This document shows positions 45,799 through 56,729 of a DNA stretch of 63,007 nucleotides, one piece after another. Every line of letters starts with the position of its first letter. Positions within the stretch are counted from its first letter, which is position 1. A model generated the notes under the pieces. It ran no database searches, was not told the DNA's origin, and saw only the letters and a program-made list of their open reading frames with translations. Source of the DNA: Arsenophonus sp048493715 (GTDB taxonomy: Bacteria > Pseudomonadota > Gammaproteobacteria > Enterobacterales > Enterobacteriaceae); assembly GCA_048493715.1 (NCBI GenBank), contig JBGDCZ010000015.1:1-63007 (forward strand), written 5' to 3'. The position numbers were made by a program, and so were the translations under genes.

Positions 45799-46773
45799 AT
45801 GAATAAAGAACAGGATACAGATAGTAAACTTGGTTATATTCCTACCTTTCATCACCTTTATCTACATCCCAAATATTGGGGAATATGGGGTGGAGCATTA
45901 TTATTAGCTGGTGCGGCATATTTACCCATTAAATTACGTGATCCATTGTTAGCCAAAATAGGTAAATTAATTGGTAAAATAACTAAAGGCGCTCGTAGGC
46001 GGGCAAAAATTAATTTACTTTATTGTTTTCCTGAATTGACTGAGCAGCAAAGAGAAAAATATGTTGATGAAATGTTTGCAGTGGCACCTCAATCTTTTGC
46101 TATCTTGGCAGAGTTGGTGTTACGTGGTGCAGACAAAACTTTAGCGCGAACTCAGTGGCATAATGAGCAAGTTATTGAACGGTTGAAACAACAAAAACGT
46201 AATATTATTTTTATGGTACCTCATGGTTGGATGGTTGATATTCCTGCAATGTTATTGGCGGCTCGGGGCCAAAAAATGGCGGCCATGTTTCATCATCAAA
46301 AGGATCCAGTTGCCGATTATTTATGGAATAAAGCACGTTATAATTTTGGTGGTCGTTTACATTCTCGTGAAGCCGGTATAAAGCCCTTTATTACCAGTGT
46401 TAGGCAAGGTTTCTGGGGATTTTATTTACCGGATCAAGATCATGGTGAAGAACATAGTGAATTCGTTAATTTTTTTGCAACCTATAAAGCAACTATACCT
46501 GCAGTAGGGCGGTTAATGAAGGTTTGCAAGGCAGAGATTGTACCATTATTTCCGGTTTATAACTATAAAACTCATCAATTACATATTTATATCCGTGAAC
46601 CAATGGCAGATATTGCTGGGCAGGATAATCACTATATTGCCAGACGTATGAACGAAGAATTGGAGTATTTAGTTAAACCTTATCTGGAACAATATACTTG
46701 GATATTAAAATTATTAAAAACCCGCAAAGCGGGTGAGATAGAACCTTATTGCCGCAACGATCTTTATCGATAA
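45799..46773 (+). CDS. lpxM: Lipid A myristoyltransferase LpxM (MsbB)
   Basis: Adds the last acyl chain to Kdo2-lipid A. The ATG at 45799 (MNKEQDTDSKLGYIPTFHHL) is preferred over a TTG at 45781; 324 residues (E. coli 323). One N-terminal membrane anchor (YWGIWGGALLLAGAAYLPI), the catalytic HX4D motif as HGWMVD in IFMVPHGWMVDIPAMLLA, then KMAAMFHHQKDPVADYLWNK, FGGRLHSREAGIKPFI and YLPDQDHGEEHSEFVNFFAT. Intact, so lipid A is probably hexa-acylated. Confidence 0.96.
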   Translation: MNKEQDTDSKLGYIPTFHHLYLHPKYWGIWGGALLLAGAAYLPIKLRDPLLAKIGKLIGKITKGARRRAKINLLYCFPELTEQQREKYVDEMFAVAPQSFAILAELVLRGADKTLARTQWHNEQVIERLKQQKRNIIFMVPHGWMVDIPAMLLAARGQKMAAMFHHQKDPVADYLWNKARYNFGGRLHSREAGIKPFITSVRQGFWGFYLPDQDHGEEHSEFVNFFATYKATIPAVGRLMKVCKAEIVPLFPVYNYKTHQLHIYIREPMADIAGQDNHYIARRMNEELEYLVKPYLEQYTWILKLLKTRKAGEIEPYCRNDLYR

Positions 46774-46777
46774 AGAT

Positions 46778-46802
46778 ACCGCTTGATATTTTACCAAGCG
46801 GT
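46778..46802 (+). terminator. Hairpin after lpxM
   Basis: ACCGCTTG pairs with CAAGCGGT around a 9-nt loop, five bases after the lpxM stop; only a short T stretch follows. Confidence 0.6.
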
Positions 46803-47002
46803 TAAATTGTTGCCTGTTTAGCAAGTTAGTTTAGTTTTCTTTATTTTTTTGTCTATATAACCGTATGGTAAGAATGTCTGTTTAAAACCAATTTCTCCTT
46901 TAGTTGCGCCAATATTTCCCTTATTGATGATTAACTAAATGTTTAGTAGTAATATATATACCAGAAATTAGTGAGGTATCGCTGTTTGTATATGCCATAA
47001 TG

Positions 47003-47870
47003 TTACCTTATATTGGAGATAAGATCGGCGTTAATATTCATAATATTATGGGTGATAATTGAACCTTGATTGTTCAAATATAACCCCTGACCATTAAAAA
47101 TAGTCAGTTGGTTAGCATAGATTTGACTGCCTTTACCGATAGTAAATTTTGTTTTTATTTTTTTCGACCGCCATAATTCCTTTGACAGCAAACTCAAGAT
47201 AGGTAAAATTATTATAATTACCAATGGCATAATATTGTTCAGCGACATAAATATTGGTATCATTTTTAATTGTAGCTGGCCGGCATATACAGATAGTTTG
47301 GCTAAAAAATTGTCTTTTTGATTAAGAAAATTTTCGTTGCTCTGCATACCTTTACCTGCAAAAAATTACTTTTCCTTTATTTGTGTGATAGCTTAGGGTG
47401 TTATCGATGTAATAGATACGACCGGTAATGAGATCGACTTCAGTTGTGTTAGTGAATTGGCAGCCATTGCAGGTAATACCATTAGGATTGAAAATAATAA
47501 CTTTAGCTGGTGTACCCTTTATACTTAATACATCATTTAATCTTGTTGCGATGTTAGAAACGACTTCGTTAATAATTATTTTTGCCGGGCCAGTTTCCTA
47601 ATTTAGCATATTTTGATTTTGGCTTGCATCATTATTAAGATGTATTGTGCTATTTTTAGGAATATGGAATATTGATTATGGGATACACCATTATTATCAG
47701 GTGCTTTGATATCAACAATAATTTCATGTGGGTTATGTATCTTGAGTTTATTTAATTTATTTTTGGTTGTTATTACAGAACTATCTGTGGCTCATCACTC
47801 CATTATTTGCAAATGATATTGTTGATAATAAACTAATTGTGATAAGCGAATATATTTTTTATATTATCAT
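47003..47870 (-). pseudogene. TPS-type haemagglutinin/adhesin N terminus, copy A, broken
   Basis: Two-partner secretion exoproteins begin with a TPS domain recognised by an outer-membrane TpsB. From about 47870 fragments in several frames read SLITISLLSTISFANN (signal), IVDIKAPDNNGVSHNQYS, then AKVIIFNPNGITCNGCQFTN TTEVDLITG, the hallmark NPNGI..NGC.F.NT box. The piece up to 47003 ends TIGKGSQIYANQLTIFNGQG. Several stops and shifts occur. It is parallel to copy B and far shorter than real TpsA proteins. Confidence 0.78.
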
Positions 47871-48124
47871 ATTAAATCCTTTTAAATAAATAATAGCATT
47901 TGATATTTTATCAAGGAGTTTAATATAGTAATAACAAATTATTTATAATCTACTGTCACTACTTGCTTTTTAATTTCACAACTATTTAAAGAAAAAATAG
48001 CCTTATGGGTGAAATAAGGCTCACTGATAAAAAAGATTTGATATTTTATTTAAAAATTAAATTATGGAGCAGTAACTAACTAATTGAGTTTAATAGAATG
48101 TTGTTTTATTTTTTTATTAATATA

Positions 48125-49185
48125 TTATTCTCCTTGATAAGTCTCAAAAGTGACGATACCTTCAGAAGCTTCAATGCCGGCATCTTGGTTATTAATTAAA
48201 TGTTTAGCAGTAAGGTTTATTAAAGATGGCATGCTGTATTCATTATGCTTAATAGTTTCATAAGCTGTAATTATATGTTTATTAGAGATTCGATCCTGTT
48301 TTAATATACATATTACCTTCATATTTGTCATTGGCGGTAACGACAATTGGCCTTTATTATTTAAATATGAACTATTACTAGTAATAGTCCTTAGTTTATT
48401 AGCATGAATTTGGCTGTTTTTTTCAAGTGTAAATTTTGTTTTTTCTCCGGCTAAACCTAAAGTTCTTCTATTCCCATAATTTGTACCAGTACTGAGATCA
48501 ATTTTAAAATTACCAACAACATAATATTGTTTAGTGACATTAACTTTCGCACCATTATTTAAATGAATATTTCTTGTGTATACTGCAAGATTAGATAAAA
48601 TTTTGCCTGTTCCATCTATTGGTGAGCTTCCATTTCCTCGTATTCCATGACCGGTAAAAATTATTTTTCCCTGATTTATTTGGTAATTTATCGTATTATT
48701 TGCATAATTCATTTTACCTGCAACTAAATCAACTCTGGTTGTATTGCTAAATTGGCAATCATTGCAGCTAATGCCATTAGGATTAACAATAACAACTTTT
48801 ACCGGCGATCCTTTTACCTGTAGCAAACCATTTAATTTTGTTTTTTTAGTAGAATTAACTTGATTGATAATTAATTTTTCTGATTCTGTGCCTTGAGCAA
48901 GCATATTTTTATTTTGCTTTGCATCGTTATTAAACTGTACTGTTACGCCTTTGCTAGTACTAAATCGTAGATATTGATTGTGTGATACACCATTATTGTC
49001 TGGTGCCTTAATATTGATATTAACTTCTCCTTGATCAGATATTTTTAGTTTATTTGATTTATTTTTTCCTTTCGGAGAGTCAATTATTATTCCATTATAG
49101 CTTATTTTTTCATTTGCTGCTAATGCTGGTACTGATAATAGACTAATAGCCAGTAAAGAGTAGCTAAAACTATTTTCTTAAGCAT
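48125..49185 (-). pseudogene. TPS-type haemagglutinin/adhesin N terminus, copy B, truncated with a signal-peptide frameshift
   Basis: The ATG at 49185 gives MLKKIVLATL, then an extra base; the next frame completes the signal (LAISLLSVPALAANEKISYN) and stays open for about 340 codons. Features are APDNNGVSHNQYLRFSTSKG, LNGLLQVKGSPVKVVIVNPN GISCNDCQFSNTTRVDLVAG, and an R/G-rich RGNGSSPIDGTGKI. This is a complete TPS domain; the repeat and effector part of a TpsA is missing after ...IVTFETYQGE. No tpsB is in view. Copy A shares its layout and wording, so the two arose by duplication. Confidence 0.8.
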
Positions 49186-49420
49186 AGTTAAATCCTTTTA
49201 ATAAATGCTAAAGAAAGTCTTTTTCTTTAGTAGCAAGAAAATTAAAAAAAGTAGCTTATTTTGTCAATTAGAATATAATTTTTATTAGTTTAATTATTTT
49301 ATACTATTTTTTATAATTCATTGGTAAAAAATAATGGCTAAATCATAAAAAATTATAGTAATTTTGGCAATTAAAAAAACCAGCATAGATAACGGGGTTA
49401 AATATATTAACAATAAGAAA

Positions 49421-50846
49421 TTATTCGACTTTTAATATTCGGCAGGTATTGGTGCTACCAATTTGCCCCATTTTATCACCTTGAGTAACTAATACTAAAT
49501 CACCTGATTCAATATAATTTTTACTACGCAGGCATTGAATGGCATTTTTAACGGCATTAATACTGTTAGTGTCATTATTACAATAAATGGGTGTTACCCC
49601 ACTATAAAAGTGCGCATTGGTTCAATGTTTTTTCATAAATAAGAGATAGAAAATATCGGTAAACCTGAGCTGATCTGGGACATCATACAAGCAGTACGAC
49701 CTGATTCTGTCATCGCAATGATTGCTTTTACCCCTCTTAAATGATTGGTGGCATATATACTGACATGGCGATAGCTTCTTCGATACTGTCAAATAGATCA
49801 TCGAAGTGATGTTTGGCTATATTAATTCCCGGCATTTTTTCTGCCCCAAGGCAAAACCAGAGCCATGGCTTTCACAGTTTCTGCCGGATATTGGCCAGCG
49901 GCTGTCTCAGCAGACAACATCACAGCGTCGGTGCCATCCAGTACAGCAAGCAACATCCATAACCTCAGCACGAGTTGGCATCGGATTGGTGATCATTGAT
50001 TCCATCATTTGTGTAGCGGTTATGGCGACACGATTTAGTTGCCGTGCACGACGTATCAGTTTTTTGTACACCAACTAATTCAGGATCAATGATTTCAACG
50101 CCAAGATCTCCACGAGCGACCATTACCACATCTGAAGCTAAAATAATTTCATCGATAATTTTGTCATTGGTAACCGTTTCGGCTCGTTCTACTTTGGCAA
50201 CAATTTGGCAGTTATAACCGGCTTCACAAGTCAGCCGACGGGCATAATTTAGATCTTCGGCAGAGCGTGGGAATGAAACCGCTAAGTAATCAACACCGAT
50301 TTGGGCTGTGGTGATGATATCGGCTTTGTCTTGTGCTGATAAGCCATCACCAAGTTTATTAATCCCCTTATTATTTGATAGTTGTTCACCAACAGTTACT
50401 TCAGTCAGAATTTGATGATCCTTGACCTTAAGGACTTTTAATTGAACTCGTCCATCATCGAGTAACAGAATATCGCCTGATACAACATCATTGGGTAGGA
50501 CTTGATAGTCAATGTCTACTTTCTGTTGGTTGCCTTCGCCTTTGCCTAAATTGGCATCTAAGATAAATTTATCACCAATTTGAAGAAAAATTTTTCCATT
50601 TTTAAATGTTGAAACGGGAATTTTAGGTCCTTGTAACTCACCAAGAATAGCTATATGTTGCGCTAATGATTTCGCAATTGTACGCACTTTTTTTGCGCGT
50701 TGTAAGTGATCTTCTGGTAACCCATGAGAAAAGCTAAGCCGAACAACGTTGGCGCCTGCTTTAATCACTTTTTTCAAGTTATTATCACGATCAGTCACGG
50801 GACCGAGAGTAGCAACAATTTTAGTTCTTCTAAGTCGTCTCGACAT
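49421..50846 (-). pseudogene. pykA: Pyruvate kinase PykA, 3' half frameshifted
   Basis: PykA makes pyruvate and ATP from PEP. The first 280 codons from 50846 are perfect: MSRRLRRTKIVATLGPVTDR, KAGANVVRLSFSHGLPEDHL, GELQGPKIPVSTF, DILLLDDGRVQLKV, AQIGVDYLAVSFPRS, VAKVERAE and MVARGDLGVEI. After VGVQK a base is gained and the frame dies. In shifted frames RRARQLNRVAITATQMMESM, DGTDAVMLSAETAAGQYPAE, GVKAIIAMTESGRTA and a final NTCRILKVE (49421) are still visible, with several shifts. The total span of about 475 codons fits PykA (480). The active-site T and K are lost to the frame. Confidence 0.92.
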
Positions 50847-51030
50847 TTATGACTCCGTTGACTTATTAAAATTGGTGTTGATTGATAGGTTATTACATAG
50901 AAATAAAATTAATCTTTTTATTAAAGTATACTGTTGCATCATTTAACTGCCTTAGATATGAAAAATATTTTTTGGAATAATATGCAATAAAGCGAGCAGA
51001 GTGACATTTTGTTTATGTTGATCTGTCTTG

Positions 51031-51890
51031 CTAAATGTGGCTAATATTAGAGTTTATCAGGATATGATCATGTAATATATCTTTTACGTGCTTCAAGTTA
51101 TCTCTAAATTTTTCACCTCGACGTAAAATAAAGCCAGTCGCTAACACATCTATTAATGTCAATTGGGCTAACCGAGATACCATCGGCATATAAATATTGG
51201 TATATTCAGGTACGTCAATCGTGATAGCTAAGGTTGCGATTTGTGCCAGTGGGGAATTAGAGGCGGTAATAGTGATGACGACAGCATCATTGTCCCTGGC
51301 AAGCTTAGCTTGTTCAATTAGGTTTTTAGTGCGTCCAGTGTGAGAAATTAAAACAACAACGTCACTATCCCGACAATTGATACAATATATTCGTTGCATT
51401 ATGACATCATCAAAATAGACAACCGGAATATTAAAACGGAAAAATTTATTCGCGGCATCATGTGCCACTACTGCTGAAGAGCCTAAAGCAAAGAAAGTGA
51501 TCTTGTTAGCTTGTGTTAATAGATCGACAGCACGATTAACGTTCGTCGTATTTAGATTATCTTTTACAATATCTAATTCAGCTATAGCTGATTCAAAAAT
51601 CTTTTGCGTATAGGAAGTAACAGTATCATCTTGATCAACGAAACGACTAACATAGGATGTTCCGTTGACCAAGCTTTGAGCTAATCGTAATTTAAAATCA
51701 GGGAAACCTTTGGTATCCATTCTACGGCAGAAACGGTTTACAGTGGGTTCACTCAAATTGGCCAGTTTAGCTAAGGTTGCAATACTAAGATGAATAGTTT
51801 TTTGTGGGCTTTCAAGTATTGAATCGGCAACTTTCTTTTCTGATTTACTGAGTATTCAAAGCTATTATTTATTTGTTCTAATATGTTCAT
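51031..51890 (-). pseudogene. hexR: HexR (RpiR-family) regulator with an N-terminal frameshift
   Basis: HexR represses zwf and other central carbon genes and is released by KDPG. From the ATG at 51890 MNILEQINNSFEY is followed by a shift; the next frame supplies the helix-turn-helix SKSEKKVADSILESPQKTIH, LSIATLAKLANLSEPTVNRF. From there to 51031 the frame is intact: RRMDTKGFPDFKLRLAQSLV, the SIS sugar-binding domain with KITFFALGSSAVVAHDAANK FFRFN and VVVLISHTGRTKN, IYMPMVSRLAQLT. A TTG at 51756 could restart translation but would lose most of the DNA-binding helices. Divergent from zwf, as in E. coli. Confidence 0.85.
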
Positions 51891-52232
51891 ACTGAAAAGC
51901 TACCTGTTTTACTGATTTTGCTGGAGGTGAAGTCTTCTTACTTAAGTCAAAATATACTACGCGTTGTCTGATCAGTAATGAAAAAAAGAAACTTATTGAC
52001 TGAATTTTTATTAAAAATATGACGAGAGTTTAATTTAATTTACGTTTTAGTTTACCAAATATGAAGAAGTAAAAATTACATAATAAGTAATCAAATTTGT
52101 TGCTAATTATTTTTTAAGCAAAATAAAATATGGTTACTTTGTTTACCTAATCGGGGCAAAAAGGTACATTTGCTTTCTCGATTCAAGCTATCATAGCATT
52201 ACAGAATTTACATTTAAGGAGAATCCTATACC
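51891..52232. other. hexR-zwf divergent intergenic region
   Basis: AT-rich promoter region. An AGGAG box stands at 52217-52221 before zwf. I looked for the HexR consensus (TGTAAT-type arms) and found only an ATTACA half near 52072. Confidence 0.4.
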
Positions 52233-53708
52233 ATGGCGATTAATAAAGCTGTTCAGGCATGTAATTTAATCATTTTCGGTGCAAAAGGAGATTTAGCTCG
52301 CCGCAAATTATTGCCTTCCCTTTATCAATTGGAAAAAAACAGTTATATCCATCTTGATACACGTATTATAGGGATTGGCCGAGCTGAATGGGATGCTGCC
52401 GCTTATATAAAGGAAGTTAGAGAAGCATTAGAAACGTTTTTAAATGAGCAAATTGAGCCAATTTTATGGCAAAAGTTAAGTAAACGTCTTGATTTCTTTA
52501 ATTTAGATGTTAATGATCTTAACAAATTTAACTCACTGGCTGAACATCTTACGGGTGATAGCAAACCAGCCATATATTATTTTGCCATGCCACCAACCAC
52601 TTTTGGCGCTGTCTGCCATGGGTTAGGCCATGCCGTCCTCAATAAGAAGCCCAATCGCGTTGTGATGGAAAAACCATTAGGTAGTGATCTGGTTTCTTCA
52701 CAACAAATAAATAATGAGGTCGCTAAGTACTTTAAAGAAAGCCAAATTTATCGTATCGATCACTATTTAGGTAAAGAAACCGTGCTCAATTTATTAGCGC
52801 TGCGGTTTGCTAACTCGCTATTTATTAATAATTGGGATTATCGAGCGATTGATCATGTACAGATCACGATTGCTGAACAAGTTGGGATCGAAGGACGGTG
52901 GGATTATTTTGACCAGGCAGGTCAAATGCGTGATATGATCCAAAATCATTTATTACAGATCCTGACCATGATTGCCATGTCACCACCTGCGGATTTGAGT
53001 GCAGACCGCATACGTGATGAGAAAGTTAAAGTATTACGTTTATTACGTCGTATTGATCATAGTAATGTGCGTGAAAAAACCGTGCGCGGTCAATATACTT
53101 CAGGCTCTATTCAAGGCAAAAAAGTGGCTGGTTATCTTGAAGAGGAAGGGGCAAATAAAGCAAGTAAAATAGAAACCTTTGTGGCAATCAGAGTTGACAT
53201 TGATGACTGGCGTTGGGCAGGAGTACCATTTTATTTAAGAACTGGTAAACGATTACCAGCAAAATGTTCTGAGGTGGTGGTTTACTTTAAAAAACCGGCC
53301 TTAAATATTTTTTCTGACTCTTTTCACGATCTGCCGCAAAATAAATTAACCATTCGATTACAGCCAGATGAAGGGATCGATATTGAAATTTTAAACAAAG
53401 CACCAGGTCTTGAACATAAACATCATTTACAGACAACAAAATTAGATCTGAGTTTTTCTGAAACATTTAATCAAATGCATTTAGCTGATGCTTATGAGCG
53501 TTTATTGCTTGAAGCTGTGCGTGGTATTCAAGCACTGTTTGTACGTCGAGATGAAGTCGAAGAAGCTTGGGAATGGGTAGATTCTATTATGGATGCTTGG
53601 GCAATGGATAATGAACCACCGGAACCTTATCAGGCAGGCACATGGGGGCCAGCGGCATCAAATGTGATGATCAGCAAAGATGGTCGCTTATGGAATGAGT
53701 TCCAATAA
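52233..53708 (+). CDS. zwf: Glucose-6-phosphate 1-dehydrogenase
   Basis: First enzyme of the oxidative pentose-phosphate pathway, making NADPH. 491 residues as in E. coli. The nucleotide-binding motif FGAKGDLARRKLLPSLYQLE is near the N terminus; EKPLGSDLVSSQQINNEVAK and the catalytic RIDHYLGKETVLNLLALRFA follow; YYFAMPPTTF and RTGKRLPAKCSEVVVYFKKP are also conserved. Intact, in contrast to pykA and hexR beside it. An AAGGAG box precedes the ATG. Confidence 0.98.
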   Translation: MAINKAVQACNLIIFGAKGDLARRKLLPSLYQLEKNSYIHLDTRIIGIGRAEWDAAAYIKEVREALETFLNEQIEPILWQKLSKRLDFFNLDVNDLNKFNSLAEHLTGDSKPAIYYFAMPPTTFGAVCHGLGHAVLNKKPNRVVMEKPLGSDLVSSQQINNEVAKYFKESQIYRIDHYLGKETVLNLLALRFANSLFINNWDYRAIDHVQITIAEQVGIEGRWDYFDQAGQMRDMIQNHLLQILTMIAMSPPADLSADRIRDEKVKVLRLLRRIDHSNVREKTVRGQYTSGSIQGKKVAGYLEEEGANKASKIETFVAIRVDIDDWRWAGVPFYLRTGKRLPAKCSEVVVYFKKPALNIFSDSFHDLPQNKLTIRLQPDEGIDIEILNKAPGLEHKHHLQTTKLDLSFSETFNQMHLADAYERLLLEAVRGIQALFVRRDEVEEAWEWVDSIMDAWAMDNEPPEPYQAGTWGPAASNVMISKDGRLWNEFQ

Positions 53709-53723
53709 TTTTTGCTGTTTTAG

Positions 53724-53753
53724 TAGGGTAATCTGCTAAGTTTTATTACCCTA
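53724..53753 (+). terminator. Hairpin after zwf
   Basis: TAGGGTAAT and ATTACCCTA pair perfectly around a 12-nt loop, 15 bases after the zwf stop. No long T-run follows directly, but the position fits a transcript end. Confidence 0.55.
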
Positions 53754-54127
53754 TCTGCAGTATTATTTTTGCATTTTAGTTGGGATTTATTACAATTAAT
53801 TGAGTAACTACAATAGTTATGATATAAATATTATAGTAATTATTTCTTCAATAGTGAGGATTCATAGTATAGAATACTGATAGGCCGTGTCATGCATGAA
53901 TAAAATGTCGTGTTTAGCGTCAAAAATCAACCTAGTAGTTATCATCTTTTCTTATCAAATATATCCATTATTTCTAGTGAACATCATTGGTGCGGTGCGT
54001 TATAGCGTCTCCTGTTGTTAATCGGTTTTAACGTTTAATTGGATTTTTAATTTAAATCATCACTTAGTTTTACCAATTTAGGTAGGTATCTATGATATTG
54101 ATGATTGATAATAACAGAATAATATTA
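53754..54127. other. Region without recognisable genes
   Basis: Scattered stops in all frames; no homology, repeat or RNA recognised. Confidence 0.45.
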
Positions 54128-54530
54128 TGATTTATTTATTTTAGAATTATATATTGTTACCGAGGTCATTGGTACGTTGTCCATGAAGTATTCCAGCGTT
54201 AGCGGTGATATCACTGGTTTATTGGTGATGTATTTTATGATTGCTTCATCTTATATATTACTGGCAATGACGGTAAAAAAGTTGCTCTTGGAGTAGCTTA
54301 CGCTCTTTGGGAGGAGATTGGAGTAATTTTTATAACAACATTCAGTGTCATACTTATTTAATGAATCATTATCCCCAATGAAGATTACTGGATTAGCATT
54401 ACTAATTGTTGGTATAGTGTTAATAAAATCTGGGACTAAAAAAATTAGTTCTCTAGGCTCGATAAAACAGATAAAAAAAATTACTCCAAAAACGCGATTA
54501 AATAAAATGATTAAAGTAATTAAGACATAA
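54128..54530 (+). pseudogene. mdtJ: SMR-family spermidine exporter subunit MdtJ, broken
   Basis: MdtJ and MdtI form a small four-helix efflux pair that exports spermidine. From 54128 the pieces read VTEVIGTLSMKYSSVSGDIT, GLLVMYFMIASSYILLAMTV and, after a shift, ALGVAYALWEEIGVIFITTF SVILFNESLSPMKITGLALL IVGIVLIKSGTKK. This follows E. coli MdtJ, including FNESLS..KI. Several frame changes occur before 54345. The C-terminal tail differs (KISSLGSIKQIKKI). The next start, mdtI, is 1 bp after its stop. Confidence 0.85.
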
Positions 54531-54531
54531 T

Positions 54532-54866
54532 ATGTTAGCAGAATATCAATGGTGGCATGGTGCCCTTCTATTTCTGGTGGTTATTTTAGAAATAGTGGCC
54601 AATATTTTTTTAAAGTTATCAAATGGCTTTAAACGTTTATGGATAGGCATTTTATCTTTAATTACCGTTTTAGGTGCCTTTAGCGCATTAGCTATTGCGG
54701 TAAAATGGATTGAACTTTCCATTGCTTATGCACTGTGTGTGAGGCTTTTGGTGTGGTGGCCACTGTTGCTGCCGGCTGGATATTATTTGATCAACGACTA
54801 AATTATAAAGGTTGGTGTGGCATTATTTTATTAATAACCGGAATGGTTGCTATCAAACTGTCATAA
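54532..54866 (+). pseudogene. mdtI: SMR-family spermidine exporter subunit MdtI, frameshifted
   Basis: The ATG at 54532 begins MLAEYQWWHGALLFLVVILE IVANIFLKLSNGFKR, with the SMR glutamate in helix 1, then AFSALAIAVKWIELSIAYAL. After CVR the frame shifts; in the right frame GVVATVAAGWILFDQRLNYK and GWCGIILLITGMVAIKLS reach the stop at 54866. The shifts fall in the WGGFG region, so the last helix and a half are lost. Both subunits of the pump are thus dead. Confidence 0.9.
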
Positions 54867-55873
54867 CTGGATTTAAGATGCTGCTACCGCACAGTTTTCT
54901 GTAATTGTTAACTAATGAAATAAAGGATTTATTTTTATTGGTGGCTCTATGTCCATTTCCCATTTTACGATAAATAACTCCTCATTAGAGGGGTTATTTA
55001 TATTGTTTTAATATTAAAGTAGCAAAATTCATGGTTGCAGTTTAATTGTGGGCTGTCCTGTTAGCTGACCTAGAAATAAATCGAACCATCGTTTTATGGC
55101 TAATGAATATTACACCACAATTAATATCTAAGCATGGATAGAGTAATGCGCTTTGCTTTTATTTAAGATTGCTAATTGACCTATTTTGTTATTTGAAACA
55201 GCTAGAAAAACACAGTTTTAAATAGTAAAAATGTCGGCTGTGATGTTATTTATGTTGGTGGTGCATGGTATGTAGCTGCTTATTGATTGAACTTGTGATA
55301 GTTAATGATAGCAAGCCGATTATTTGCGCTGATTTAATAAACTGTTCTCAATGCTGTAGATTTTAATTGCATTGCCACAACTTCAATTATTTACTAATTT
55401 ATTAGATTTTAGTTTTTATTAAAATTTTAATTAAATATTTTTATCTCTGTACTTAAATGGATATGAAATTTAATCATTTCTTATTTTTGCTTATTTATCA
55501 AAAATCATCTTTGTTAATGCTAAGCTAGCTTGTTACAGAAATTACTAATACTTCAATAAGTTATTTATGGTGTGTTTAGTATTATTTTTTAAATGATAAA
55601 TTGCTAGATTATATTTCAATATTTATAATAAATAATAATACATTTATTATATATAATATTTATTTTTGCTTTAAAATTCTTTTACAAATACTATTAATAA
55701 CTTTTTGTGTATATTACACGAATGTAAGCAATAATATGTTTTATAACCATTTAGTTATAATATAATTAGACTATAAGTTTCATAATAAAATAAAACTCAT
55801 ATAAACAGTTTAAATTATTTTGTAACTTTGTTTATTAAATTATTAATAAAAATTAATAATAGAATATTTCACT
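54867..55873. other. 1-kb AT-rich region with a terminator and no recognisable gene
   Basis: It begins with the mdtJI terminator (54970-55001). The rest has short frames only. No RNA, IS end or repeat array is seen. Confidence 0.45.
54970..55001 (+). terminator. Strong hairpin after mdtJI
   Basis: ATAAATAACTCCTC pairs with GAGGGGTTATTTAT (one G-T pair) around ATTA, followed by TTGTTTTAAT. The flanking A and T make it usable in both directions. Confidence 0.75.
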
Positions 55874-56210
55874 ATGGAAAAAATATATATACCAGCAAAA
55901 GAATATAACAATAATAGTTTTAAACACTATAATGTAAGTATAGCTGTTTATGATTATGCATTAAATATATGGCAAGATCTTAGGGTAAAGATAAATAGAG
56001 ATAGATATGATACCCAGAAACACAATTTTATTGCCCATCCCAAAAAAGATACAGGTCCAATCATTCTTAAAATGTTTACCATTCATGATGGCAATTATCG
56101 ATTTCAAATACAATATCAATAGTGGGCTTAAAGTTTATTTATCACCTTTGTTTGAAGGGCGTGATGAAAATCCTAACTGGGATTTTTTAATGATCTTAAC
56201 AGCGTGCTAA
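55874..56210 (+). pseudogene. Unknown small protein, frameshifted
   Basis: The ATG at 55874 gives MEKIYIPAKEYNNNSFKHYN, VSIAVYDYALNIWQDLRVKI and KKDTGPIILKMFTIHDGNYR, ending at 56120. Moving one base gives DFKYNINSGLKVYLSPLFEG RDENPNWDF. Joined, it would be about 110 residues, mostly alternating hydrophobic/polar as in beta-sandwich proteins, without a signal peptide. I do not recognise it. It lies between two decayed secreted-protein regions. Confidence 0.4.
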
Positions 56211-56729
56211 GACAAATAATTTAATAGTCAAAAAATAAAAATATATTCAATTATATATCATAATATAAAGCAACATTCAGTATAATAATTAACCCTGATC
56301 ATAAAACATATTATTATAATGGTCAGGTTTTAATCCTCCGTTTATAAATAATAAAATTCATAAATTAAAATTCCATTTTATTTATAACTGTGACTCATTG
56401 TATTAACTAATAATTATCTTCCAATTAATATGGTGAATAGTTTTATTCATTATTACGTTAATAATAAATTAGGTAGAAAACGATATTAATCAGCTAACAT
56501 AAAATAATTAGTCTATACTATAGTTAAATGAAGAAATTTTTTATTTTATTAACTAGATAAAACTTTAGGATAGTAGTAATTTCATTATCAATTGACGCTG
56601 GTAATTTTTTACCTTTTATAGTGGTTTTCTTTAAAAACTTTAAAATAAAAAGTTAGAAATAATATTTTTGTTAATAAAAGTTTATTAATTGATATATTAA
56701 ACTAATTTAATGTTTTAATAGGAAAACCT
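56211..56729. other. AT-rich spacer before the second LPMO remnant
   Basis: Very high A/T with no frame above chance. A GGTCAGG/CCTGATC pair at about 56293-56328 (CCCTGATCATAAAACAT ... ATGGTCAGGTTT) can form a small hairpin with a T-run and may be a terminator for the preceding gene. Confidence 0.4.

Noticed and set aside
51891..52232. HexR operator upstream of zwf
   Set aside because: Only one ATTACA half-site is present and no matching left arm at the right distance.
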